64,000 nt of DNA from contig CAMWTP010000016.1 of the NCBI GenBank assembly GCA_947177165.1, forward strand, positions 23,677 through 87,676. Direction: 5' to 3'. Within the stretch, counting starts at the first letter, position 1. Each line of letters starts with the position of its first letter. The position numbers and the translations under genes are program-made. This document shows positions 35,659 through 44,492 of this stretch, one piece after another. The stretch comes from an uncultured Lachnospiraceae bacterium (GTDB lineage Bacteria; Bacillota; Clostridia; Lachnospirales; Lachnospiraceae). Under the pieces are notes generated by a model. It was not told the origin of the DNA. It saw only the letters and a program-made list of their open reading frames with translations, and made no database searches.

Positions 35659-37230
35659 ATGGCTAAGTATTTATTGAAACGTTTATTGTATGGACTGTTA
35701 TCTGTAGTTGCAGTCGTTATACTGATTATGATCATGATCTATTCCATGTTGGATCGCAATCTGATTTTTGCATCAGATCCAACATATACAAAGCAGCAGA
35801 ACAATCAAAAGGCGACGTACAAGTATCAGAAATGGGAGGATTATGGTTATCTGGATTATGTCACATATTCCGATTATCTGAATGCCCTCGTAGTGAGCGG
35901 AGAAATTGATGAGGATACCAGAACCGCAGCAGTTGGATTTGGCAGAACGCCAGATGCGGATTCAGACCTTGTAAAAGAATATGTAGAGAAGTTTACGAAT
36001 TATTACAAATCCCAAGGCTATATTGTGGAGAGACTGGATGCTGTTCTGATGGGGAAGAAGAAGATTGCCAGCGGAGGACAGCAGCAGCTGTATGCTTACA
36101 AGAATATTCCGTTATTCAATCGTGTGTGGGATTATTTTACAGGAATATTAGAGATTGACAATATTAATAAGATTGAAAATGATGTGGGAGATCGCGGTAT
36201 TTCCTTTACTTTATATGATCCTGTCTATGACGGGGAGAAAATTTCACCAGCAATTATTGGAAATGGAACGAGGCATAAATATCTGTTCTATTGTGATTCC
36301 AAGTTTCCGTTCATCCATCAGAATATACTGACAATTCGATTAGGAACCTCTTATTCTGTCAATACGGGTGTGGATGTATTTACGACTATGACAAAGACGC
36401 AGGGATCATACATTGCGTCGACAATCACATATCCAACAGGTCTGGTGGAGGAGAGTGCAGATGACTTACACACTGCTACGTATCTGGCGGATTCCCTGCA
36501 CTCAAGTCTGGTGTACGAGACACGCTATGTTGATGATTATACTGTGGTAGATACAGTCAAGAGCGGCTTTTCCAAGATGGGCTACTCCTTCATGATTGGT
36601 ATTATTGCCACGGTTCTGGCATATCTGATCGGGGTGCCTCTCGGTATTGCAATGGCGCGCAGGAAAGACAAGCTGATTGATAAAATTGGTACGCTCTACA
36701 TTGTGTTTATTATTGCGGTTCCATCGTTGGCGTATATTTTTCTGTTCAAAGCGATGGGAAGCAAGCTGGGATTCCCGACAACCTTTGATATGAACACAAC
36801 CAACAAATTAGTGTATGTGCTGCCGATTATTTCGCTCGCGCTGCCGCAGGTTGCCAATCTGATGAAGTGGCTGCGCCGCTATATGATTGATCAGATGAAT
36901 TCGGATTATGTTAAGTTTGCCAGAGCTGGCGGTCTTTCCGAAAATGAGATTTTTACAAAGCATATTTTGAAGAACGCGTCGATTCCAGTTATTCATGGAA
37001 TTCCCGGAAGTGTGCTGGGGTGTCTGACGGGTGCGATTATTACGGAGCGTGTATATGTTGTGCCTGGTGCAGGTAATTTGCTGACAGAGGCGATCAATAA
37101 ATATGATAATGGTGTCATTGTTGGTGTTTCCTTATTCTATGCAGTGCTGAGCGTGGTAGCCATTATTTTGGGTGATGTGCTGATGTCTATGGTTGATCCC
37201 CGGATTTCTTTCTCAAGTAAAGCAAGATAG
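35659..37230 (+). CDS. OppB-type permease with large extracytoplasmic insert
   Basis: 523 residues from ATG 35659 (GGGAG 6 nt upstream; ATG 35584 is an unlikely extension). TM1 is at about 10-30. Then about 285 residues lie before TM2 near 313; a standard OppB of about 305 residues has only about 70 there. The remaining part is normal, with five more TM segments and the EAA loop (DYVKFARAGGLSENEIFTKHILKNA) that contacts the ATPases. The insert is likely outside the membrane and could shape docking of the enlarged binding protein. It belongs to the same operon. Confidence 0.88.
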   Translation: MAKYLLKRLLYGLLSVVAVVILIMIMIYSMLDRNLIFASDPTYTKQQNNQKATYKYQKWEDYGYLDYVTYSDYLNALVVSGEIDEDTRTAAVGFGRTPDADSDLVKEYVEKFTNYYKSQGYIVERLDAVLMGKKKIASGGQQQLYAYKNIPLFNRVWDYFTGILEIDNINKIENDVGDRGISFTLYDPVYDGEKISPAIIGNGTRHKYLFYCDSKFPFIHQNILTIRLGTSYSVNTGVDVFTTMTKTQGSYIASTITYPTGLVEESADDLHTATYLADSLHSSLVYETRYVDDYTVVDTVKSGFSKMGYSFMIGIIATVLAYLIGVPLGIAMARRKDKLIDKIGTLYIVFIIAVPSLAYIFLFKAMGSKLGFPTTFDMNTTNKLVYVLPIISLALPQVANLMKWLRRYMIDQMNSDYVKFARAGGLSENEIFTKHILKNASIPVIHGIPGSVLGCLTGAIITERVYVVPGAGNLLTEAINKYDNGVIVGVSLFYAVLSVVAIILGDVLMSMVDPRISFSSKAR

Positions 37231-37263
37231 AACACATCGGGCAAAAGGAAAGGTAAAGATAGT

Positions 37264-38283
37264 ATGAATGTAGAATTTAAGATGGGGAAACATGTGTCAG
37301 TGACAATGGATAATCTGGATGAGCTCGATCCGACAGAGGGGATGTCCGACGCAGAACTATTTCAGGTGATCAATCACAGTGATTTGGAATCGGAGAAAAT
37401 CACAGCTCCCAGGTACTCCTACTGGCATTCTGTTTTCCGCGTATTTTTCAGAAAGAAAATTAATATTGTAATGTTAGGACTGCTGGCTGTTATTATCCTG
37501 ATGGCTTATCTGTATCCGATTTTTGTAGAGTATGACAGGTATGGCAATCTGTTGAATCCTGAGGCAAAGCATCTGATGCCTTCTGCAGCATTCAAGCAGT
37601 TTGGATATAATATCCACTGGATTCTGGGTGCAGGTGCAGCGGGACAGTCTACCTTTGATGCGATCTGGTACGGTTCTCAGATCTCAATTTCACTGGCACT
37701 GGTGGTTGCACTGATCAATATGTCGGTTGGTGTTGTCGTCGGCGCAGTCTGGGGATTTTCCAAGAAAGTAGACAATGTGATGATGATTGTCTACAACATT
37801 ATTGCAAACCTGCCGTATATATTGGTTATCTCTGTTATGGTTATGATTTTTACAGCAGGATTCTGGACGATGGTATTTGCGATGACAGTCACCGGATGGT
37901 TGTCAATTGCATATTTTATCCGCACGCAGGTTGTTATTATCCGGGACAGGGAGTACAATCTGGCTTCAAAGTGTTTGGGAACATCGACAATCCGCATCGC
38001 GATGAAGAATATTCTGCCGTTTATGACATCTGTTGTAGTGACGCTTGCGGCGACTGAGATTCCTTCCTATATATCCTATGAGGTATTTCTTGCTTATATC
38101 GGTATGGGCCTCAAGGAAATGTCACTTGGTAGGTTGATCTATGAGGCGGAGAGTGCGATGCTGACGCCAGGATGGGGTTTTGAGTTCTGGAGTCCGGTTG
38201 CGGTCGCTTCGATTATCACGATTGTATTGTATGTGGTTGGACAGAACCTCGGTGATGCATCTGATCCGAGAACACACATGTAG
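37264..38283 (+). CDS. OppC-type permease
   Basis: 339 residues: an N-terminal cytoplasmic extension of about 65 residues (MDNLDELDPTEGMSDAEL), TM1 at about 70-90, a periplasmic-side loop and five further TM segments. The EAA coupling loop reads EYNLASKCLGTSTIRIAMKNILP. It ends near ASDPRTHM, like OppC/DppC proteins that finish DPR. It pairs with the OppB-type subunit to form the translocation path. Only 12 bp separate it from the next ATPase gene. Confidence 0.9.
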   Translation: MNVEFKMGKHVSVTMDNLDELDPTEGMSDAELFQVINHSDLESEKITAPRYSYWHSVFRVFFRKKINIVMLGLLAVIILMAYLYPIFVEYDRYGNLLNPEAKHLMPSAAFKQFGYNIHWILGAGAAGQSTFDAIWYGSQISISLALVVALINMSVGVVVGAVWGFSKKVDNVMMIVYNIIANLPYILVISVMVMIFTAGFWTMVFAMTVTGWLSIAYFIRTQVVIIRDREYNLASKCLGTSTIRIAMKNILPFMTSVVVTLAATEIPSYISYEVFLAYIGMGLKEMSLGRLIYEAESAMLTPGWGFEFWSPVAVASIITIVLYVVGQNLGDASDPRTHM

Positions 38284-38295
38284 GCGGGGGACAGA

Positions 38296-40044
38296 ATGGA
38301 AGATAAAAAGGTATTATTATCAATCAAAGATCTGGTAGTGAAGTTCCGTGTGCGCGGAAAACGGTTGACGGCAATCCGCGGGGTTTCACTTGATATTTAC
38401 GAGAATGAATCAATTGCAATTGTTGGGGAGTCTGGTTCGGGTAAATCTGTATTTACAAAAACCTTTGCCGGGATGCTTGACAGCAATGGGTATATTGATA
38501 ACGGAAGTATTATTTTCAGTGATGAGGATTTGGCAGATACAGTTGTCAGAAAAAATACAGTGTCGGACAAGATGATTGGTCACGCATTGTCAAAGCTGAA
38601 TGCATACTCCCAGTATGAGCTCGGCGTTGATATCTATAGAGAAATGGAAGCCTTGAAAGCAGAGAAGGCAGAAAAAGAAGAACTCAGTAAAGAGCAGAGA
38701 GAGGCAAGCGACAAGGCAATTGCGGAGTTGGGTACAAAGAAAACCGAAGCCTTTAACTTAAAGCTGACATTAGATCCCAAGACAGACAGGGCGAAAATCA
38801 AAGAGTTAACCCAGTCAATCAAGGAGATGGAGAAGGAAATCAAGAAGCTCTTGAAAGAAAGAGCGGATATGGAGCTTGCGGCAAAGAATAAACTGAAAAA
38901 TAATACAGAGTATATGGGGAAGTTTAATGCCAGAATGTCAGAGCTGAAAGCGAAGTATGATGCGGCAGTCAAGGGAAGTATCTCTGTAGAAATGAAAAAA
39001 CGCAATGAGGTTCTTGCCAAGGAAGTCTATCTCTCGATAGGAAGATACAGTTTTATGAAACGCGCACAGCTGTTGTATAAGCTTCTGACAGCATTGAAAC
39101 AGGCGATGATAACAGGGGTAGACTTGTCCGACGATGCACAGAGAAATGTTGTTTTTGACAAAGTGGCATTTCGTGTAAAATATCTTGATGAGACGTCTGA
39201 CAAACTCCACGGAACTTGCGTTCTAAATCTTGCAAATGTGAAATACGCAAAGGACTGGTATCAGATTCGCGGAAAGAAGATTGCGACTGTATTTCAAGAT
39301 CCGATGACCTCGTTAAATCCGATTATCACGATCGGGAAGCAGATTACTTCGATTATTATGAAACATCAGGATGTAACGGAGTCCGAAGCGAGGGCAAAGG
39401 CACTGGATCTGATGAAGAAGGTAGGAATCCCCAATGCGGAAGCGCGTTTCGATGACTATCCGTTCCAGTATTCTGGTGGCATGAGACAGAGAATTGTAAT
39501 CGCGATTGCGTTGTCCTGTCAGCCAAAAATTCTGATCTGCGATGAGCCCACGACAGCGCTTGATGTTACGATTCAGGCGCAGATCTTAAAGCTTTTGAAG
39601 GATTTGCAGAAAGAGTTTAATTATACGATTGTCTTTATCACGCATGACCTTGGTGTGGTGGCAAATATTGCTGACCGTGTCGCGGTGGTGTATGCTGGTC
39701 AAATCATAGAACTTGCCTCTGTTGACGAGATTTTCTATGATCCAAGGCATCCTTATACATGGGCGCTGCTATCCTCAATGCCGCAGCTTGCAGAGAAGAA
39801 TACGAAGCTGTATTCCATCACAGGTACACCGCCATCTCTCTACAATAAGGTGGTGGGAGATGCGTTTGCACCGCGGAATCCGTACTGCATGAAGATTGAT
39901 ACGCTGAAGGAGCCTCCAATGTTCAAGATCACTGATACGCACTATGCAAAGACATGGCTGTTGGATCCGCGCTCGCCTAAGATTGAGAAACCAGAAGCTA
40001 TTCAGAATATCCATGAGAAATTGTTGAAAGCATTTAACATATAA
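38296..40044 (+). CDS. OppD-type ATPase with a coiled-coil insertion of about 235 residues
   Basis: 582 residues where OppD/DppD normally has 320-350. Walker A GESGSGKS is at 44-51. After SIIFSDEDLAD (71-81) the normal domain is broken by about 235 residues, largely charged heptads (LKAEKAEKEELSKEQRE, KELTQSIKEMEKEIKKLL), and resumes at DWYQIRGKKIATVFQDP (320-336). Q-loop Gln334, signature SGGMRQR (393-399), Walker B ILICDEP (412-418) and His450 are intact. The C-terminal OppD tail has lost three of four cysteines of the CxFxPRCxxAxxxC motif (only Cys531 remains). It should still hydrolyse ATP; the insert may add a partner. Confidence 0.88.
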   Translation: MEDKKVLLSIKDLVVKFRVRGKRLTAIRGVSLDIYENESIAIVGESGSGKSVFTKTFAGMLDSNGYIDNGSIIFSDEDLADTVVRKNTVSDKMIGHALSKLNAYSQYELGVDIYREMEALKAEKAEKEELSKEQREASDKAIAELGTKKTEAFNLKLTLDPKTDRAKIKELTQSIKEMEKEIKKLLKERADMELAAKNKLKNNTEYMGKFNARMSELKAKYDAAVKGSISVEMKKRNEVLAKEVYLSIGRYSFMKRAQLLYKLLTALKQAMITGVDLSDDAQRNVVFDKVAFRVKYLDETSDKLHGTCVLNLANVKYAKDWYQIRGKKIATVFQDPMTSLNPIITIGKQITSIIMKHQDVTESEARAKALDLMKKVGIPNAEARFDDYPFQYSGGMRQRIVIAIALSCQPKILICDEPTTALDVTIQAQILKLLKDLQKEFNYTIVFITHDLGVVANIADRVAVVYAGQIIELASVDEIFYDPRHPYTWALLSSMPQLAEKNTKLYSITGTPPSLYNKVVGDAFAPRNPYCMKIDTLKEPPMFKITDTHYAKTWLLDPRSPKIEKPEAIQNIHEKLLKAFNI

Positions 40045-40049
40045 AAGCC

Positions 40050-40122
40050 TGAATCAGAAAATTTGAATCAGAAATATTGAAATCACAAGATTTGAAATCA
40101 GATATTTTGGAATCAGAGACTT
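40050..40122 (+). repeat. Five short tandem repeats between the two ATPase genes
   Basis: Five units of 14-15 bp of the type TGAAATCAGAAATAT start at 40050, 40064, 40078, 40093 and 40108, with two to five changes each. They fill almost all of the 97-bp gap between oppD-like and oppF-like genes, which leaves only AGGAG in front of the next GTG start. Confidence 0.75.
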
Positions 40123-40141
40123 TAGATAGGAGATTTAGAAC

Positions 40142-41464
40142 GTGTCAAACCTAAATCAGGAAAAATCAGGACGTGTATCTCATTTGCCGGAACATGGTCC
40201 AATTGATGAAAAAAATGGCAAAGAGATCTTATTGTCGGTCAAAAATGTAGATATCACATTCGGTAAGGGAGCAAATGCAGTGAAAGCTGTCAAGAATGCC
40301 AGTTTTGATATCTATAAGGGAGAGACTTTTTCGCTTGTGGGAGAGTCTGGTTCTGGCAAAACGACAGTGGGAAGAGCGGTAATCCGTGTCAATCCATGCG
40401 CCAGCGGTGAAATCTTGTATAAGGGTGTCCGTATTTCCGGAAAAATCCCGCATTCTCTGGACAGAGAGGTTATCCGTAATATCCAGATGGTATTTCAGGA
40501 TCCTGCGGCGTCTCTTAACGAGCGCGCCACTGTAGACTACATCGTTTCAGAGGGATTATACAATTTTCATTTATACGAAAATGAGGCAGACCGTGTCCGC
40601 AAGGTTGAGGAGATGATCAACGAGGTAGGTCTTTTGCCGGAGCATCTCACACGATACCCGCATGAGTTTTCGGGCGGACAGCGTCAGAGAATCGGTCTTG
40701 CCCGTGCGATGGTAATGGAGCCGGAGCTGGTGGTTGCAGATGAGCCGATCTCTGCCTTGGATGTTTCTATTCGTGCTCAGGTGCTGAACCTGCTCAAAAA
40801 ATTCCAGATTGAAAAGAATGTAACGTATTTGTTTATAGCACATGACCTTTCTATTGTGCGTTTTATATCAGATCGTATTGGTGTCATTTACAAAGGAAAT
40901 ATTGTGGAGGTCGCGGAAGCAGATGAATTGTTTGATTTCCCGCTGCATCCATATACGCATTCCCTGATCTCGGCGATTCCAATACCAGATCCAAAGCTGG
41001 AGAAGAATAAAGTGCTCTATACGTATGATCCGTCGATGCATGATTACAGTACTGATCAACCAGAACTTGTCAACATAGGGCATGAGCATTATGTATATGG
41101 AAATAAGAAGGAAATTGAGGAGTATAAAGCGATTCGTGAGAAAGGTGTACCGTTGAAGTCGATTAACATTATAGATCCAAGTGCACCTCAGGAACAGAAA
41201 AATCAACAGAAGAGTGATGGAAATGAGTTGTCTGCCTCGGAGGATGAGTTTCTGCAAACTCCGATTCATGATACAGGAAGCATATGGTATAAGATTATTT
41301 CATTCCTGCTGCCAATTCTTGGACTTATAGCGGCTTTTGTATTCAGGCATTTCCATTATTACCGAAATTATAATGCTTGCAAAAAGGGAGCCATTGCTGG
41401 TCTGATCCTGATTGTGGCAATCATTGTCCTGTTTATACTTCTGTTGATATTAGCGGTGGTTTAG
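40142..41464 (+). CDS. OppF-type ATPase with C-terminal membrane tail
   Basis: 440 residues, start GTG 40142 (AGGAG upstream). The ABC core has Walker A GESGSGKT (67-74), Q-loop FQDP (118-121), signature SGGQRQR (177-183), Walker B VVADEP (197-202) and His234. After the core (about residue 290) comes an extension: an acidic linker and then two hydrophobic helices, about 381-401 and 417-439, separated by a positively charged loop. OppF proteins are normally soluble and end near 330. The tail would tether this ATPase to the membrane or contact the unknown next gene. Confidence 0.88.
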   Translation: MSNLNQEKSGRVSHLPEHGPIDEKNGKEILLSVKNVDITFGKGANAVKAVKNASFDIYKGETFSLVGESGSGKTTVGRAVIRVNPCASGEILYKGVRISGKIPHSLDREVIRNIQMVFQDPAASLNERATVDYIVSEGLYNFHLYENEADRVRKVEEMINEVGLLPEHLTRYPHEFSGGQRQRIGLARAMVMEPELVVADEPISALDVSIRAQVLNLLKKFQIEKNVTYLFIAHDLSIVRFISDRIGVIYKGNIVEVAEADELFDFPLHPYTHSLISAIPIPDPKLEKNKVLYTYDPSMHDYSTDQPELVNIGHEHYVYGNKKEIEEYKAIREKGVPLKSINIIDPSAPQEQKNQQKSDGNELSASEDEFLQTPIHDTGSIWYKIISFLLPILGLIAAFVFRHFHYYRNYNACKKGAIAGLILIVAIIVLFILLLILAVV

Positions 41465-41465
41465 T

Positions 41466-42737
41466 TTGAGCCGAACAGTTAGAGACAGGAATGACAGGCA
41501 CCCGAAACCTGTAAAACGGATTGTATTATTTGAAAAATACCCCAAGGCCAGACTTATCATTACTGTCGTGCTGATTCTGATTGGCGTGTGTGCTTTTGGA
41601 TATTCGCTGGTTTCCTTTTTGACAGTGGAAGCCGGATGGGCAACAATTGAATCGGACTCATCTGAGGCTGATTGCTCTGATGAATTGATTTTTCAGTATT
41701 ATCTGGGAGCTGGAGAGATGTCAGCAACAGCAGAGAGGAAAGCGCTCAGGAAGCTTTACACAGAGGCGACAGGGAAAGCGTATCAGCTTTTCCATACAAG
41801 TCAGGGCTTTGACGGAGTAAATAACCTGTATTATATCAATCAGCATCCCAATGAAGTCATTTCGGTAGATGAAGTGCTGTATAAAGCATTCTCCGTAATC
41901 GAGAAGTACGAAAACAGAGCGGTCTATCTGGCACCAATATATGTTCAGTACAGCAATCTGTTTGGGTGTAATGACGATGCGGAGACCATCGACTTTGATC
42001 CGTATCAAAGTGAGGAAACAGCCGCATACTTTGCGGAGATTATATCTTTTGCAGGGGACAGGAATGCGATCAGTATCGAGCTTTTAGAGGATTCTAAGAT
42101 CAGATTATTTGTGTCAGATGCGTATCTGGATTACGCTTCTGAGATTGGTTTTTCTGATTTTATAGATTTTTATTGGATGAAGAATGCCTTTATTGCAGAT
42201 TATATTGCAGATACGATGAGGGAAAACGGATTTGTGCTGGGTTCGGTCTCGAGCTATGACGGTTTTGTCAGAAATCTGGATGATATCAGCGGCTCAGAGT
42301 ATGCGTTTAATCTTTTTGACAGAGAGGGGACATCTGTATATCAGGCAGGTGTTATGCGGTACGACCATGCGATGAGTATTGTCTATCTGCGCAATTATCC
42401 GGTGAATGCCAGTCTGGATTGGCAGCATTATTATGAGTTTCGGAATGGTGAGTTTCGAACGGCATATGTTGATACGGCAGACGGATATTGCAAGAGTGCT
42501 GTCAACAATCTTGTCGCGTATTCGCAAAACAGCAGTTGTGCGGAAATTCTGCTTCAGGTGATGCCGGTTTACATCAATGATCATTTTGAGACAGAAAAGC
42601 TGACGAGACTGGCGCAGGGCGGAATCTATTCCATATATTGTGAGGAGAATCAGATTCTTTACAATGAATCATCTTTGCGTTTGACGGATTTGTATGATGA
42701 GGATGGTGTTCGATATACCGCGGTGTACACGCTTTAG
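41466..42737 (+). CDS. Unknown membrane-anchored protein of the opp-like operon
   Basis: 423 residues, start TTG 41466, just after the stop of the ATPase gene. A basic N-terminus (about 1-28) is followed by one TM helix (about 29-52) and about 370 residues outside the membrane without Cys pairs of note. The outside part is moderately acidic and probably alpha/beta. The family was not recognised. Translational proximity to the ATPase suggests it works with this transporter, for example as a membrane-bound ligand-binding or processing factor (inference). Confidence 0.65.
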   Translation: MSRTVRDRNDRHPKPVKRIVLFEKYPKARLIITVVLILIGVCAFGYSLVSFLTVEAGWATIESDSSEADCSDELIFQYYLGAGEMSATAERKALRKLYTEATGKAYQLFHTSQGFDGVNNLYYINQHPNEVISVDEVLYKAFSVIEKYENRAVYLAPIYVQYSNLFGCNDDAETIDFDPYQSEETAAYFAEIISFAGDRNAISIELLEDSKIRLFVSDAYLDYASEIGFSDFIDFYWMKNAFIADYIADTMRENGFVLGSVSSYDGFVRNLDDISGSEYAFNLFDREGTSVYQAGVMRYDHAMSIVYLRNYPVNASLDWQHYYEFRNGEFRTAYVDTADGYCKSAVNNLVAYSQNSSCAEILLQVMPVYINDHFETEKLTRLAQGGIYSIYCEENQILYNESSLRLTDLYDEDGVRYTAVYTL

Positions 42738-42834
42738 TACCCATCCGCGGCCAGTAACTGGAGTAGCAGGAGAAAGAGATACAAAAGCAGGTCAATAAAC
42801 AGAGCGGAGGTCAGAAAGGACGCAGAAGCGTGAT

Positions 42835-43347
42835 ATGAAAAAAGCTTTAAGGAGAATCTACGAGTGGTCCAAATTGATTTTATTTGCGGTGGTCGTTGCA
42901 TTTTGGCTGAAAAATAATGTTGTAGCAAGTGCGTTGGTGCCGACGGGGTCTATGGAACAGACTGTCATGACAGGGAGTAGAATTGTTATTAACCGTCTTG
43001 CATATTTGTATGATACGCCGCAGAGAGGGGATATTGTGTCTTTTTATTATCCCGATGATGGAGAAACACTGTATCTGAAACGCATTATGGGGCTTCCGGG
43101 AGAGATAATTGAAGGTATCGAAGGGAAAGTGTACATTGATGGGGAAATGATACTGGATTTTACACAAAACAAGTTTTATGAGGATTTCGGGCCGTACAGA
43201 ATACCGGAGGGCTGTTATTTTATGCTGGGTGACAACCGCAGTAACTCATGGGATTCCAGATATTGGACGAATAAATTTGTCGATATGGAGAATATCATAG
43301 GGAAAGCTGAGTTTGAGTACTATCCTGAAATCAAGATACTGAAATAG
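42835..43347 (+). CDS. lepB: Signal peptidase I
   Basis: 170 residues with one N-terminal TM helix (about 13-33). The catalytic dyad is Ser39 (PTGSMEQT) and Lys82 (YLKRIMGLPGE), with box E GDNRSNSWDSR. It cleaves signal peptides of exported proteins on the outer membrane face. It is the last gene before a terminator downstream of the opp-like set, so it may be co-transcribed with it, which is unusual for a general peptidase. Start ATG 42835; GGAGG is about 25 nt upstream, so the exact start is uncertain. Confidence 0.93.
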   Translation: MKKALRRIYEWSKLILFAVVVAFWLKNNVVASALVPTGSMEQTVMTGSRIVINRLAYLYDTPQRGDIVSFYYPDDGETLYLKRIMGLPGEIIEGIEGKVYIDGEMILDFTQNKFYEDFGPYRIPEGCYFMLGDNRSNSWDSRYWTNKFVDMENIIGKAEFEYYPEIKILK

Positions 43348-43355
43348 AATGAATC

Positions 43356-43393
43356 AAAAGCCTGGACAGATGAACGCTGCTCAGGCTTTTTTT
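43356..43393 (+). terminator. Intrinsic terminator after lepB
   Basis: AAAAGCCTG (43356-43364) pairs with CAGGCTTTT (43382-43390) around a 17-nt loop, followed by a T-run. It ends the opp-like/lepB unit. Confidence 0.85.
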
Positions 43394-43456
43394 GTGCACA
43401 CGGGCACCCAAAGGAAGTATGTCAGCTATAAAGAGTGTAAAGGTCAAAAATGAAAA

Positions 43457-44224
43457 TTATCGCGCTAACCATCCGCCGTCGACTGCCAGTGTGAATCCAT
43501 GGATATATGCCGCTGCGTCGGAGGCGAGGAAGATCGCGGCTCCGGTGATGTCTTCAGGAGTTCCCCAGCGGCCGGCAGGGATTCGGCTGAGGATTTCTTC
43601 GCTTCTCTGTTCATCGCTTCTCAGGTTCTGGGTATTGTTGGTCGCCATGTACCCGGGGGCGATGGCATTGACATTGATATTGTATCTGGCCCATTCGTTG
43701 GCGAGTGCGCGTGTGAGTCCCATGACAGCGCTTTTGCTTGCTGTGTAGGAGGGAACGCGGATGCCGCCCTGGTAACTCAGCATGGAAGCGATATTGATGA
43801 TCTTACCGCCCCTGTTGTCACGGATCCAATTTTTCGCGAATGCCTGTGAGAGGAAGAATACCATCTTTTCATTGAGATTGATGACGGCATCCCAGTCTTC
43901 CATGGTGACGTCCACTGAGTCACATCTCTTGATGATGCCTGCATTGTTTACAAGGATATCGACACGGCCATAAGCCTTGTCTGCCTCCTCCGCGATACGG
44001 GGGATGACATTGATGTCAGAGAGATCGGCGGTAATTTCTGTGAAACTGCCACCGACTGCCTTGATCTTATCGGCAGTTTCCTGACAGCTCCGCCTTGCGA
44101 CTCCTATCACATTTGCGCCGGCGTCTGCGTAAGCTGCGCAGATTCCCTGTCCTAATCCAGTGTTTGCTCCTGTTACAAGAGCGGTCTTTCCTTCGAGTGA
44201 AAATTGATTCAAATTCTGTGGCAT
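43457..44224 (-). CDS. kduD: 2-deoxy-D-gluconate 3-dehydrogenase (KduD-type SDR)
   Basis: 255 residues, a classical short-chain dehydrogenase. The TGxxxGxG motif is TGANTGLG (18-25), NNAG is at 93-96, and the catalytic set is Ser147, Tyr160 and Lys164 (PSYTASKSAV). It reduces 2,5-diketo-3-deoxygluconate-type intermediates in pectin and uronate breakdown. Sequence and length fit KduD. The AraC regulator is transcribed divergently from the shared 268-bp gap, suggesting control by it. Start ATG 44224 follows AAAGGAAG. Confidence 0.85.
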   Translation of the reverse strand: MPQNLNQFSLEGKTALVTGANTGLGQGICAAYADAGANVIGVARRSCQETADKIKAVGGSFTEITADLSDINVIPRIAEEADKAYGRVDILVNNAGIIKRCDSVDVTMEDWDAVINLNEKMVFFLSQAFAKNWIRDNRGGKIINIASMLSYQGGIRVPSYTASKSAVMGLTRALANEWARYNINVNAIAPGYMATNNTQNLRSDEQRSEEILSRIPAGRWGTPEDITGAAIFLASDAAAYIHGFTLAVDGGWLAR

Positions 44225-44276
44225 GATGATGAACTTCCTTTCTTTGATTTCCTATTTGATAAAAAACGTATAACGG

Positions 44277-44395
44277 TTGACGTGAAACTGTTAAATTAGT
44301 ATCATGATAGTAATGGATAAATATCTGAACTGTTACTATTGTATCGTGAATATTGAGAAATAGCAAACATGATTGACGTGAAAAGTATCATGATA
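44277..44395. promoter_or_regulatory. Duplicated TTGACGTGAAA / TATCATGATA sites between kduD and the AraC gene
   Basis: TTGACGTGAAA occurs at 44277-44287 and 44373-44383. The palindrome TATCATGATA occurs at 44300-44309 and 44386-44395, each in AGTATCATGATAGTA. The paired arrangement in a divergent gap fits operator sites for the adjacent AraC-type regulator; the exact promoter boxes were not settled. Confidence 0.6.
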
Positions 44396-44492
44396 GTAGC
44401 GAAGAAGTCACTTTTCACACCCACGCCAGAGTAATGGGAATCATGTGCCATACTTGACAAAATTTTAACAGGAATAAAGGACTGGTGTAAAT

